Assembly: GCA_038210275.1 (NCBI GenBank)
Contig: JBBQWV010000002.1
Span: 205,337 to 269,336, forward strand
Source of the DNA: PALSA-1296 sp038210275
Lineage (GTDB): Bacteria > Bacteroidota > Ignavibacteria > Palsa-1295
Reading direction: 5' to 3'
DNA length: 64,000 nt
Shown here: positions 17,007-25,085 of the stretch, piece after piece
Layout of the letters: each line of letters opens with the position of its first letter
Position numbering within the stretch: position 1 is the first letter of the stretch
The notes under the pieces: generated by a model
Databases searched by the model: none
Seen by the model: only the letters and a program-made list of their open reading frames with translations
Told to the model about the DNA's origin: nothing
Made by a program: the position numbers and the translations under genes

Positions 17007-20006
17007 TTAGAAATGCAAAGAAAAATTCAGATAGAAACGACGCGGAACCTGATAATTTGAACGGCGAGCAAAATTATCTGTACGCAGTTGTTTGTATGCT
17101 TTTGACTGCTCATCAATACTAACGCGTCCATCTTTATTCAGATCCCAACGAGGATTATAGAGCAGTTTACCAAGAGCATCCAATTGATTACCGGCAGCAT
17201 TTGTAGGGTCGTTGACAAAATCTACAGTACCGGTATATACCGCATTAACGCCGTCATCATCTCCCTGACCGGAAGTATTATAAACCGTCACTGCATTCGT
17301 AGTATTGAAAAGATTATAGATTTCTAATTGGATATCAAACGAAGAAGAGCCGATCCCAGGTCCGAAGATCTCTGCAAGCGAGATGTTCCTAGTGATCGTT
17401 CCTTCTGTTTCAAAGAAGGTTGGATATCGTTCTCCGTTATGCTCACCAGTTTGCTGACCTCTGACATTGTAAGCCGTATAAGGTGTGCCACTCTCAAAAA
17501 TAGTCTTTGTGCTAAAGGTAAAGAACTCAAGTATCGGAAGTCCTGCGATCTTTGGTCCTTCGTTCCTTCCGAACAACGCTGTCAAAAGCAACTGAGCAAC
17601 ATGCGTGCGGTCAAAATCCAGAGGGTATGGTGTCAGCGGAAGCACAGCGACCTCTGCATCCGAACTTTGATTGATAAGTGCAGAATAGTTTGCCGTGGCT
17701 GTACTCGATGTGCCAGCCGTTGTTGAGTAGGTGTAATTCATACGGGCAGAGAAGTTATCCGACATTCTCTTCTCAAGCGTCATTTCTATTCCTTTGTAGC
17801 TTCCATATTCATTGTCAGTGTAGAGATAATACCCAAGAGCTAAGTTGGGCGAGGTAATTCTCGCTAAACCTGAGATATTCCTCATCTTCTTATAAATACC
17901 GTTAACTGAGAGGCGTATAACATCAGTCAATCCGGTCTGAAAACCTACGTTAATCTCTTCATCAGTTTCTCCTTTTAAGCCACCATTACCAATGATATTA
18001 TTTCCACGCGCCAAAACTGCGTTGAAATCTCCGCCGGTAGATGTAAGCACTTCACTAAAAATAGGATTTTTGAAATACGTGCCATAATTAAAACTGAATG
18101 TAGTCTTTTCAGTTACCGCGTATGTAATGCCTAATCTTGGACTGAGCAGAACCTGAGGCGAAGAAGACTTGAAATTACCCTTACCATCAATGATTGGTAT
18201 GTACGGATCTACCAATACATGATCATTATTTGCGTTGTAAATGTCGAGACGTAAACCAGGCTGAAAAGTAATATCACTAAATTCCATCTTATCTTGAATA
18301 TACACACCTGCCAGGAGAGGCTTCACATCGAAGGAATCGCGAAAAGGATTCGCATCCCATGGCAAATTATTAGCAAAATTATTTATATTATAAATATGCG
18401 CTTCCGCTCCAACATCAACGCCATGAGATCCGAATTGATCATTATAATGCGCATCAGCTGAAATTTGACTGATTGTCTGTGTTCTAAACCCAAATACATT
18501 TCCTGCAGAGAGGAACGAACCGGTTAATCCGTAGGGATTATTTGTAGAGTAGGTAATTCCTCCACCTTCAACATGCCCGGTAAAAGGATTTATTCCAGCC
18601 CCTGAGAGATTAAGGATATTTGATGGATTGTGGGGATCAGCTATATGCTTTGATACAGGGGTATAAATATCAACGATCCCATCTCCTCCCGGAGTGACCG
18701 TATGAGTATTATCATCATACGTAAATTTATCATCTGCATTAAAAATCTTATACAAACTAAAGAGTCCGCCGCCCTGCGCGACATCATACTTTCCGATATG
18801 ATTACTAAATCCTTCATATCCCAAAGTCATCTTCAAAATTCCTGTTTGCCCTATACCTGTATTTCCGTTGAGAGAATAGATATTATCGACTATATTTTCG
18901 GCGGGGATCTCAGCAGCATCGCCATACGTCCAACCCCAAGTAGTGAACTGTCTGTTTGTAGATGAAAGCGCAGCATCAGCAGAAAGATGAATACCGAGAA
19001 GATCAAACTTAAGCTGCGCAGTTGCACCGCGAGAATAAAAATGATCATTAGGAAGTTGCCCTATGTTGTTTTGTAATGGATCAATCACTCCAAGACCTGC
19101 ATCATGATATTGTTGAGTATTTCCCTTTGCAGTAATGAAATACTTTACATCTTCAGTTATTGGTCCTCCAAATGCAAGTTCGTACGTTTTACTGTTAATC
19201 CCCATTTGCTTAAAACCGTTGCCTGATGTTCCATTTAATCCGGGAAGATCCTGTCTATACCGAGCCATGAACTCAAAATTTGAAGCGCCGGCTCGTGTTG
19301 TTGAACTGATAGCACCGCCGGTTGTATTTCCCTTTGAAGCATCAAGACCGCCGGTAGATACAGAAATTTCTGATATGGCAAATTTAGAGATCGCTGTTTG
19401 GGAGATACTTTCACCTCCGCTCACGATATTTGTAGTTTCGATACCATTAAGGCGTTCGGAGTTCTGCGTTCCGCGCCCTCCGTGAATGGAAATTCCGCCA
19501 TTAGATCCATCGCTTATGACACCCGGAGTAAGAGCAACGACATCAGAGATATTCTGAATGTTAGCGATTGCCAGAATTTCTGTACTCGACACCTTCAAAC
19601 CGATGCCGATCTTTGTGATATCAACAATTTTTTCTGATGAGACTACAATCGTATCCTGATGTTTCGAAGACAGCTTAAAATCAAGTTTCGTTGTTTGATC
19701 CGAGCTAACCTTCACGCCCTTGATGGTAAAAGGCTCATAGCCTGCATATTTTGCAATGACCGTATAACTCTCCGAAGGAGCAACGTTGATGATCGTAGCG
19801 ACTCCGTTATCTTTCGAAAGAGCACCTTGCTTGGTTTCCACGATCTGGATACTTGCCTTAAAGAGCGGTTCGCCAGATTTCTGATCAATGATCTTGGCGC
19901 TGATCTTTCCGGCTTGTGCAAGTGCACCAGCCGAAAAAATGCTGAGAGTCAGCAGAACAATAAAGGAAGTGATGAAAGGATGTACTGATATTCTATTCCT
20001 TGGCAT
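17007..20006 (-). CDS. TonB-dependent receptor with N-terminal carboxypeptidase-like domain
   Basis: Outer-membrane receptor that imports or binds a ligand using TonB energy; ligand unknown. The ATG at 20004-20006 (999 residues) gives a signal peptide ending AGALAQ. In this numbering: carboxypeptidase-D regulatory-like Ig domain (about 33-113, KISAKIIDQKSGEPLFKASI); plug domain (about 143-250, with NISDVVALTPGV and SIHGGRGTQNSERLNGIET); and a 22-strand barrel ending in FYLNFSLHF with the terminal Phe. An EF-hand-like loop DLNKDGRVSIDE (about 955-966) precedes the last strands, which is odd for a receptor. No cobalamin riboswitch is visible upstream. It lies 64 bases upstream of the 1264-residue gene. 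Confidence 0.9.
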   Translation of the reverse strand: MPRNRISVHPFITSFIVLLTLSIFSAGALAQAGKISAKIIDQKSGEPLFKASIQIVETKQGALSKDNGVATIINVAPSESYTVIAKYAGYEPFTIKGVKVSSDQTTKLDFKLSSKHQDTIVVSSEKIVDITKIGIGLKVSSTEILAIANIQNISDVVALTPGVISDGSNGGISIHGGRGTQNSERLNGIETTNIVSGGESISQTAISKFAISEISVSTGGLDASKGNTTGGAISSTTRAGASNFEFMARYRQDLPGLNGTSGNGFKQMGINSKTYELAFGGPITEDVKYFITAKGNTQQYHDAGLGVIDPLQNNIGQLPNDHFYSRGATAQLKFDLLGIHLSADAALSSTNRQFTTWGWTYGDAAEIPAENIVDNIYSLNGNTGIGQTGILKMTLGYEGFSNHIGKYDVAQGGGLFSLYKIFNADDKFTYDDNTHTVTPGGDGIVDIYTPVSKHIADPHNPSNILNLSGAGINPFTGHVEGGGITYSTNNPYGLTGSFLSAGNVFGFRTQTISQISADAHYNDQFGSHGVDVGAEAHIYNINNFANNLPWDANPFRDSFDVKPLLAGVYIQDKMEFSDITFQPGLRLDIYNANNDHVLVDPYIPIIDGKGNFKSSSPQVLLSPRLGITYAVTEKTTFSFNYGTYFKNPIFSEVLTSTGGDFNAVLARGNNIIGNGGLKGETDEEINVGFQTGLTDVIRLSVNGIYKKMRNISGLARITSPNLALGYYLYTDNEYGSYKGIEMTLEKRMSDNFSARMNYTYSTTAGTSSTATANYSALINQSSDAEVAVLPLTPYPLDFDRTHVAQLLLTALFGRNEGPKIAGLPILEFFTFSTKTIFESGTPYTAYNVRGQQTGEHNGERYPTFFETEGTITRNISLAEIFGPGIGSSSFDIQLEIYNLFNTTNAVTVYNTSGQGDDDGVNAVYTGTVDFVNDPTNAAGNQLDALGKLLYNPRWDLNKDGRVSIDEQSKAYKQLRTDNFARRSNYQVPRRFYLNFSLHF

Positions 20007-20143
20007 TGCAGTAAAGATATTGTTCAAGTAAAAGAGAGATTCGAAAATATTTCGGGCGTATTCACAACTTTAATCCACCCGTCATTTATAGAAACACAAC
20101 AACACTCATTAAGTAGCAAATTTTCAGTTAAGATACTTAATCC

Positions 20144-20187
20144 GAGACAAAACCGAACAAAATGACTGCCGCAATTGGGCAGTCATT
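20144..20187 (-). terminator. Intrinsic terminator after the 669-residue T9SS cargo gene
   Basis: A 10-bp perfect stem (aatgactgcc at 20161-20170 with ggcagtcatt at 20178-20187) lies 14 bases past the stop codon and is followed on the minus strand by TTGTTCGGTTTTG. It separates this cargo gene from the receptor gene. Confidence 0.75.
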
Positions 20188-20200
20188 TCATTCAAAAAGA

Positions 20201-22210
20201 TTATTTCACTAATGACATTGTACGTGAAACACTTCCCTCAGAAGTCTTCAAAGTATAGGTATAAATTCCGGCACCAAGATTCGGCGCTTTGAATGGAATC
20301 TGATGCGCTCCGGCAGAAAGTCTTCCGTGATAAATAACAGCAACTTCCCTACCTAAGATATCCGCGACGCTCAACGTGACATTATCGTCATTTTTCATCG
20401 CAATAGGAAATGTTGTTGAAGCAATGAAAGGATTAGGGTAGTTTTGATTGAGTGAAATACTCTGAGAAATACTTTTTGAATGCACCGAATTCTTTACGAA
20501 AGAACGATGATACCATGTATTGTCATCCCAGAACGCCTGTCCTGTTATTACCTGACCGGGACATGTATCTGCTACAAAATTAATGTCCGAAAAAATAGTA
20601 GATCCAACAGCAGGATTTAAGAGAGGAGCGGATGGAAAATGGTAGTCGATCTTTGTGGCCGGGTCGCTGTTTGGGTCATTTGCAAAAAGCGGTGCAGGGG
20701 CACTCCAAGTTTGGCCCCCATCCTTAGTTTCAATAGAATAAATATCCCTGAATAATTTTGTCTGAGCAACTGACCCGTCACCAAATACATCTATACTTGT
20801 AAGCGCATCTCCGTCCTGATACGTTTCATAAACTACCGACCAGAAATTGGGATTGGCAGTAAGGATAGGTGTTGCATTCCAAAGTGGGGTTGAATTTGGA
20901 GTGTTGGGATTATCAGAAGCAGTAAAGTAATCTACCAGATTTAATGTATTTACTGTTGCAGTTAAAGTATCGAACATTACTAAGCTATTAATCGTAGGAT
21001 CAGTATAAACACTGAGAATATTTACAGTGTTATTGCCAAGTTTCCAATTAAAAATAGCAGTTGAATTTAAAGGAAAAAACGTCCCACTTGCTGCGACCCA
21101 ATAAGCTTGCCATAAGAAATTAGGTGTCGAATTTTTATCATACCAGAGATCAAGCCCTCCACCGCAACCTCCGAAAACGCAATCATAAGTCTTTTGGTCA
21201 CTCGCAACTATCTGTTTGGTAGGCGGCTGGTAGAGTGGAGAATACTTAGATGTCCATGTATTTCCCCCGTCAATCGACTCAACATAACAAACAAAGTTTG
21301 AATCAGATGACCACAATGCTCCCAATTTCCCATTCGGTGCAATACGTAAAAGATCTTTTCCATTGATCACATGCCCTTTTGCATCTTTTCCGCCGGGGTT
21401 ATTCTTCCACCCGAGCCAAGTCGCAGCACGATTGGCGTCCAAACTAAAGGTACCGAACTCTAAAGGCTGAGTGGGATTTGTTGGTGAGATTGTGCCAGTA
21501 GTAAGAACACAGCCCAGAAGATAAAGGGTATCTTGGTTTAGAGAAAGCCCCAAAGAGGGATAGCCTATGTCTTTCGTTTTTCCTCCAGATGCTTTACGAT
21601 CAGCAGAAAAAACTTTAAAATTACCATCTCCCGGATTTCCCTGTTCTATATAAATCTTTGTTGTCCAGTTAAGTTGTTGTGCACTGTTGGGTCCGTTATG
21701 AGCGGCTATAATCGGAATATTGACATTACCTCTTTTATATAGAATAATATCCGGGTAACCTAAACGTAAAGCTGAATCAACATAAACTTGAGACTTCCAT
21801 GTTGCCCCACCATCTGAACTATAGGTATAGACAACACGACGGCTTGTAAACATCGCTCCAATTGTATCATTCTCAGTGTTGTCATCGAGAGCCATTGTAA
21901 CAAAATGGAGTTTTTTGGGATCATCGGGATCCCTTACTAAAGTATGGAGAGAACGGCCGTTTGTTGCATTATCCCATTTGGTAGAGATTGGAAGAGGGTT
22001 GACACCAATGATTGACGGTATCGAAAATGGTGATATCGGGAAATTACTATTGTGTTTCAATCCCGTTGAGAGACTACCACCATCCCCAACAGGGGGTGTA
22101 GGAACAGCTTGATTATAACCATTAAAATTGAATGGCTTTTTCTGCTGCGCGACAGAAACTGAGGCCATAACTAAAGCAAGCATAAGGTACACAGTGGAAT
22201 ATCTTCTCAT
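20201..22210 (-). CDS. T9SS cargo with sialidase/BNR-like propeller
   Basis: Secreted protein of 669 residues. The ATG at 22208-22210 starts a signal peptide (MRRYSTVYLMLALVMASVSV). The body carries Asp-box-like repeats typical of six-bladed propellers (SSDGGATWKSQ, SIDGGNTWTS, TKDGGQTWSAP), a fold shared by sialidases and binding proteins. I see no convincing sialidase arginine triad, so enzymatic function is not claimed. The last 80 residues are a type A sorting domain (LNQNYPNPFIASTTFPI, then ADILGREV and LGAGIYTYTL), which sends it through T9SS. It is upstream of the receptor gene but separated from it by a terminator. Confidence 0.87.
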   Translation of the reverse strand: MRRYSTVYLMLALVMASVSVAQQKKPFNFNGYNQAVPTPPVGDGGSLSTGLKHNSNFPISPFSIPSIIGVNPLPISTKWDNATNGRSLHTLVRDPDDPKKLHFVTMALDDNTENDTIGAMFTSRRVVYTYSSDGGATWKSQVYVDSALRLGYPDIILYKRGNVNIPIIAAHNGPNSAQQLNWTTKIYIEQGNPGDGNFKVFSADRKASGGKTKDIGYPSLGLSLNQDTLYLLGCVLTTGTISPTNPTQPLEFGTFSLDANRAATWLGWKNNPGGKDAKGHVINGKDLLRIAPNGKLGALWSSDSNFVCYVESIDGGNTWTSKYSPLYQPPTKQIVASDQKTYDCVFGGCGGGLDLWYDKNSTPNFLWQAYWVAASGTFFPLNSTAIFNWKLGNNTVNILSVYTDPTINSLVMFDTLTATVNTLNLVDYFTASDNPNTPNSTPLWNATPILTANPNFWSVVYETYQDGDALTSIDVFGDGSVAQTKLFRDIYSIETKDGGQTWSAPAPLFANDPNSDPATKIDYHFPSAPLLNPAVGSTIFSDINFVADTCPGQVITGQAFWDDNTWYHRSFVKNSVHSKSISQSISLNQNYPNPFIASTTFPIAMKNDDNVTLSVADILGREVAVIYHGRLSAGAHQIPFKAPNLGAGIYTYTLKTSEGSVSRTMSLVK

Positions 22211-22253
22211 AGCAGTATAATATTTATCATAAAATAATCACAACTCAGTTATG

Positions 22254-22261
22254 CAAAATTA
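22254..22261 (-). promoter_or_regulatory. Candidate -7 element (TAATTTTG)
   Basis: On the minus strand TAATTTTG fits TAnnTTTG and lies 44 bases upstream of the 22210 start codon. Its flanks (TCGTAATTTTGCATA) resemble the pepA upstream copy at the same distance. A TTTG lies about 22 bases further upstream, slightly beyond ideal -33 spacing. Confidence 0.4.
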
Positions 22262-22311
22262 CGAAAATTTTGAGCCGTGGCCACAAATTCGTTTTAGTTA
22301 CAACACACAAC

Positions 22312-22905
22312 TCAATCGGAAGTTGCGCCAAGTGGGTTGGCAACGCTTTCCTTTATGTATGCGCGAAGGGCGCGAACGCCTTTCCCGTCCTTTGAGCAAG
22401 TCTTAAACACCGCTCCTACCCTTTCGAATTCCTGTTTCAGATATTTTTCATGGGCAGAAATATCCTGCTGCTTCACTTTATCGATTTTTGTTAATACAAT
22501 AAACCACGGATGGTCCTGCTCCGAAAGCCATCGCATCAGTATAACATCGTTCTCCAAACCGATATGCCGCGCATCTACTAAGATACCTGTTGTCTGAAGT
22601 TCTTCGCGGCTGTCAAAATATTTTTCTATAAGTCCTATCCACTGAAAACGCGAAGTCTTTGATGCTCTGGCATAACCATAGCCGGGCATATCGACAAGAT
22701 TAAAATTATCGAAACGGTAATAGTTCAGACATTGCGTTTTTCCCGGAGTCGAACTCGTCCGCGCCATCTCTTTTCGCTCGGCAAGAGCGTTAATGAGAGA
22801 AGATTTGCCGACATTCGATCTTCCGATCAGGGCAACTTCCGGCAACCCGTCGTTCGGGAAATCTTCGGGCTTAAAAACAGAACGCGTGAATTGCGCAGCA
22901 GGCAT
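22312..22905 (-). CDS. engB: Ribosome-biogenesis GTPase EngB (YihA/YsxC)
   Basis: Small GTPase needed for large-subunit assembly and cell division. 197 residues, the usual length. G motifs in order: G1 GRSNVGKSSLINAL (28-41), G2 TSSTPGKTQ, G3 DMPGYGYA, G4 TKID (VLTKIDKV), and a C-terminal SxKxGxGxxxL-like G5 region (CSKDGKGVRAL). The start MPAAQFTRS is well placed relative to G1. It lies downstream of the rpsF-ssb-rplI operon, beyond that operon's terminator. Confidence 0.95.
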   Translation of the reverse strand: MPAAQFTRSVFKPEDFPNDGLPEVALIGRSNVGKSSLINALAERKEMARTSSTPGKTQCLNYYRFDNFNLVDMPGYGYARASKTSRFQWIGLIEKYFDSREELQTTGILVDARHIGLENDVILMRWLSEQDHPWFIVLTKIDKVKQQDISAHEKYLKQEFERVGAVFKTCSKDGKGVRALRAYIKESVANPLGATSD

Positions 22906-22939
22906 GAAAAAAAAATGTGAAATATGAACTATGAGATAT

Positions 22940-22973
22940 GAAAAAGGGAGCCATGAATCAAATCATAGCTCCC
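22940..22973 (-). terminator. Intrinsic terminator of the rpsF-ssb-rplI operon
   Basis: Stem gggagc (22946-22951) with gctccc (22968-22973), extended by atga/tcat, is followed on the minus strand by TTTTTCATATC. It begins 22 bases after the rplI stop codon. Confidence 0.8.
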
Positions 22974-22994
22974 ATTTCAGAATTTTATTATTGC

Positions 22995-23438
22995 TTACTC
23001 TGCAACAACATTAACCTTGATGTTCGCGCTAACGCCATGCTTGAGCTTAATCGTAACCTGATGGGCGCCAAGTGTTCTGATCGGCTCATCAATTACGATC
23101 GTGCGGCGGTCTATCTTGTATCCCTGATTATTCAGCGAATCGCCGATCATCTGACCGGTGACTGAGCCATATAACTTTTCTTCTTCACCGACACGCATCG
23201 GAATGGTAACGCTGAGTTCGCTGATCTTTGCAGCCATCTCCGTTAGTTCAACTTTTTCTTTTGCAACGTTTCTGACACGCTGCTTCATTTCCTCGCCAAT
23301 GCGGCGAAGCGCTCCGGCTGTTGCTACGAAAGCAAGTTTGCGCGGAACAAGAAAATTACGGGCGTAACCATCACTGACATTTACTGCTGCTCCGGCTTCA
23401 CCGAGTTTCTCAACATCTTCCCTTAAAATGACTTTCAT
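22995..23438 (-). CDS. rplI: 50S ribosomal protein bL9
   Basis: Structural protein of the L1-stalk base of the 50S subunit, involved in translational fidelity. 147 residues, full length. The N-terminal rRNA-binding domain reads MKVILREDVEKLGEAGA then VSDGYARNFLVPRKLA, the bL9 signature. A long connecting helix (about 40-75) and the C-terminal domain (LYGSVTGQMI ... IRTLGAHQVTIKLH-like) follow. It lies 27 bases after ssb. The usual rpsR gene between ssb and rplI is missing. Confidence 0.96.
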   Translation of the reverse strand: MKVILREDVEKLGEAGAAVNVSDGYARNFLVPRKLAFVATAGALRRIGEEMKQRVRNVAKEKVELTEMAAKISELSVTIPMRVGEEEKLYGSVTGQMIGDSLNNQGYKIDRRTIVIDEPIRTLGAHQVTIKLKHGVSANIKVNVVAE

Positions 23439-23465
23439 GCTCTAAAAAATAAATATAAACTTGTT

Positions 23466-23891
23466 TTATTCCGATATATTAACTGCTTCAGTAGCCGGTT
23501 CTGTGCATTCAGGAACGTTCATCTTCTCAATATCGAATCCTTCCTGCTCCATTCCGATATCGAGCTTATTCAAAAATTGAATGCGATGCGCTTTGATTTC
23601 CACGACAGTTCTTGAAAATCCGTCTTCGTTATGCAGCGTCCTGCTTTGCAACTCTCCATCAACGAGCACAGCGTTTCCCCTATGAAGCTTTTCCATGCAA
23701 CTCTCTGCAAGCTTGCTCCATGCAACAACTCCGACATAACAGACATCCTCTGACCATTGGTTATTCGCATCGCGGTACTTACGGTTCGAGGCGATACAGA
23801 AGTTCGCAACAGGAATGCCGTTCGCCGTTTTGCGAAGTGTCGGGTCTTTGGTCAAATTGCCTGCAATAAGCACGCAATTGATCTCGGGCAT
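23466..23891 (-). CDS. ssb: Single-stranded DNA-binding protein
   Basis: Binds single-stranded DNA in replication, repair and recombination. 141 residues from the ATG at 23889-23891 (MPEINCVLIAGNLTKDPTLR); five extra codons upstream are less likely. The OB-fold is complete: NCVLIAGNLTKDPTLR, GIPVANFCIASNR, EDVCYVGVVAWSKLAE, GNAVLVDGELQSRTL. The C-terminus is unusual. It ends ...TEPATEAVNISE, acidic but without the DDDIPF-type tip that recruits repair and replication proteins. It could be a specialised SSB or a lineage variant. It sits between rpsF and rplI, a standard position for ssb. Confidence 0.93.
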   Translation of the reverse strand: MPEINCVLIAGNLTKDPTLRKTANGIPVANFCIASNRKYRDANNQWSEDVCYVGVVAWSKLAESCMEKLHRGNAVLVDGELQSRTLHNEDGFSRTVVEIKAHRIQFLNKLDIGMEQEGFDIEKMNVPECTEPATEAVNISE

Positions 23892-23961
23892 TTTTAAGCA
23901 AGCCATTGGGGGTGCGGTGCTATAAATGAATTACCTCTGATTTAAACCCAGTGCGCCGATA

Positions 23962-24396
23962 TTATTCTACCTCTTCAGCAATCACCGGCTTCATCGCAGG
24001 AATAGGTGCTGACTCAGCAGCAATCTTTGCCTGTGCCATTGAAATTTTACGTGCTTCGACGGTCTCGGATCTGGTCTTCATCGCAATGCGAGACTGATGA
24101 TTTTCATCCGGCATATCAAGTGTGAGCCAGCGAAGAATATCTTCATCAAGCTGATAAGTACGCTCAAGCTTTGCGTTTGTGGTCGGCGGTGCGGTGTAGT
24201 GGATTGAGATGTAATGCGCGCTTGTATGCTTTCTGATCTCATACGCAAGGCGGCGAATGCCCCAGCGTTCGGTACTGAGGATCTTCCCATCATTTTTCGT
24301 GATGGTATCCTCGAATTTCTTGATGATCGCGACAAGCGGCTCTTCCTGAATATTAGAACTCAGTAGGAAAGTAGATTCGTAACGTTTTTCTGCCAT
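23962..24396 (-). CDS. rpsF: 30S ribosomal protein bS6
   Basis: Binds the central domain of 16S rRNA as a dimer with bS18. 144 residues. The first 100 show the bS6 ferredoxin-like fold: RYESTFLLSSNIQEEPL, DGKILSTERWGIRRLAYEIRK (the WGxRxLAYxI signature) and AHYISIHYTAPP. The C-terminal 40 residues are a charged/alanine-rich tail (ARKISMAQAKIAAESAP), longer than in E. coli. First gene of the rpsF-ssb-rplI operon. A stable hairpin 23 bases upstream may be an autoregulatory leader. Confidence 0.95.
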   Translation of the reverse strand: MAEKRYESTFLLSSNIQEEPLVAIIKKFEDTITKNDGKILSTERWGIRRLAYEIRKHTSAHYISIHYTAPPTTNAKLERTYQLDEDILRWLTLDMPDENHQSRIAMKTRSETVEARKISMAQAKIAAESAPIPAMKPVIAEEVE

Positions 24397-24418
24397 AAAT
24401 TGCGTATTCCTTTGGATT

Positions 24419-24450
24419 CCGGCAGTTTAAGCTTTATACCTAAACTCCGG
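24419..24450 (-). promoter_or_regulatory. Leader hairpin upstream of rpsF
   Basis: On the minus strand CCGG-AGTTTA and TAAACT-G-CCGG form a 10-bp stem with one bulged G and an 11-base loop. It ends 23 bases before the rpsF start and has no T-run, so it is not a terminator. Many bacteria carry a bS6:bS18-binding leader at this place. I cannot confirm that the conserved CCG-containing bulge of that motif is present here. Confidence 0.35.
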
Positions 24451-24562
24451 GTAGCCCCATCTTGCAATAAAAATGCAGTAGGGGCAGGTTAAATTAGAGG
24501 CTACTAAACAATAATAGCGCAAAGTGGTTTCGGGAAAATTTGAAAATAAAACGGGAAGGACT

Positions 24563-25078
24563 CTAAAATGTCACATTCACACTGCCATTGGTGATACTAA
24601 CCGAATCACTTCCAATTCCTCGTTCTTTCGAGAGGGTTTCATAAAAAGTGGCTTTTAGAGTCGAGGCAGTAATTTCAGTGATTGTCATTTTGCCTACTGA
24701 CAGAGATTGAAATCCAGGGGTCGAATAATCGGTTGTATCATGTGGTGTATAACCAGGAACAATATATTGCACAATTCCGCCATTCTGTGTAGTTATTCCA
24801 ATATCGTATATTCCTATCGTTGAAATATTCGTGAATCCAAAACTAACAACTTTATCCATAAATGAAACAGTATCTGTACTGTTGACTAAGATCGTAGTCA
24901 TTCCGCCGCCTACTATTTTCGCTGCGTAAGCTTTCCATACATATGTTGTCCCATCAATGGTGAGAATCCATTGGTTCGAACCTGCAGTCTTGTTGTTATT
25001 GTCGTTGCCCGAAGAAGCTGAATCCGACTTGCAAGAAACAAAGGCAATCAGCGAAAGAAAAATAAGAAATTTTTTCAT
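24563..25078 (-). CDS. Putative lipoprotein, unknown function
   Basis: A 171-residue envelope lipoprotein. The signal peptide MKKFLIFLSLIAFVSC ends in a lipobox-like FVSC with Cys16 as the lipidated residue. A low-complexity linker (SDSASSGNDNNNKTAGS) follows, then a beta-rich domain starting NQWILTIDGTTYVW. I recognise no family with certainty; similar small lipoproteins are common in Bacteroidota. It starts 7 bases after the stop of the beta-propeller lipoprotein, so the two are very probably cotranscribed. Confidence 0.75.
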   Translation of the reverse strand: MKKFLIFLSLIAFVSCKSDSASSGNDNNNKTAGSNQWILTIDGTTYVWKAYAAKIVGGGMTTILVNSTDTVSFMDKVVSFGFTNISTIGIYDIGITTQNGGIVQYIVPGYTPHDTTDYSTPGFQSLSVGKMTITEITASTLKATFYETLSKERGIGSDSVSITNGSVNVTF

Positions 25079-25085
25079 AATAACT

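Noticed and set aside
20028..20200. Cobalamin riboswitch upstream of the TonB-dependent receptor
   Set aside because: No conserved box or long leader is visible; the spacer is mostly taken by the upstream gene's terminator.
20201..22210. Active sialidase
   Set aside because: Asp-box-like repeats occur, but the arginine triad and the Tyr/Glu nucleophile pair could not be identified.
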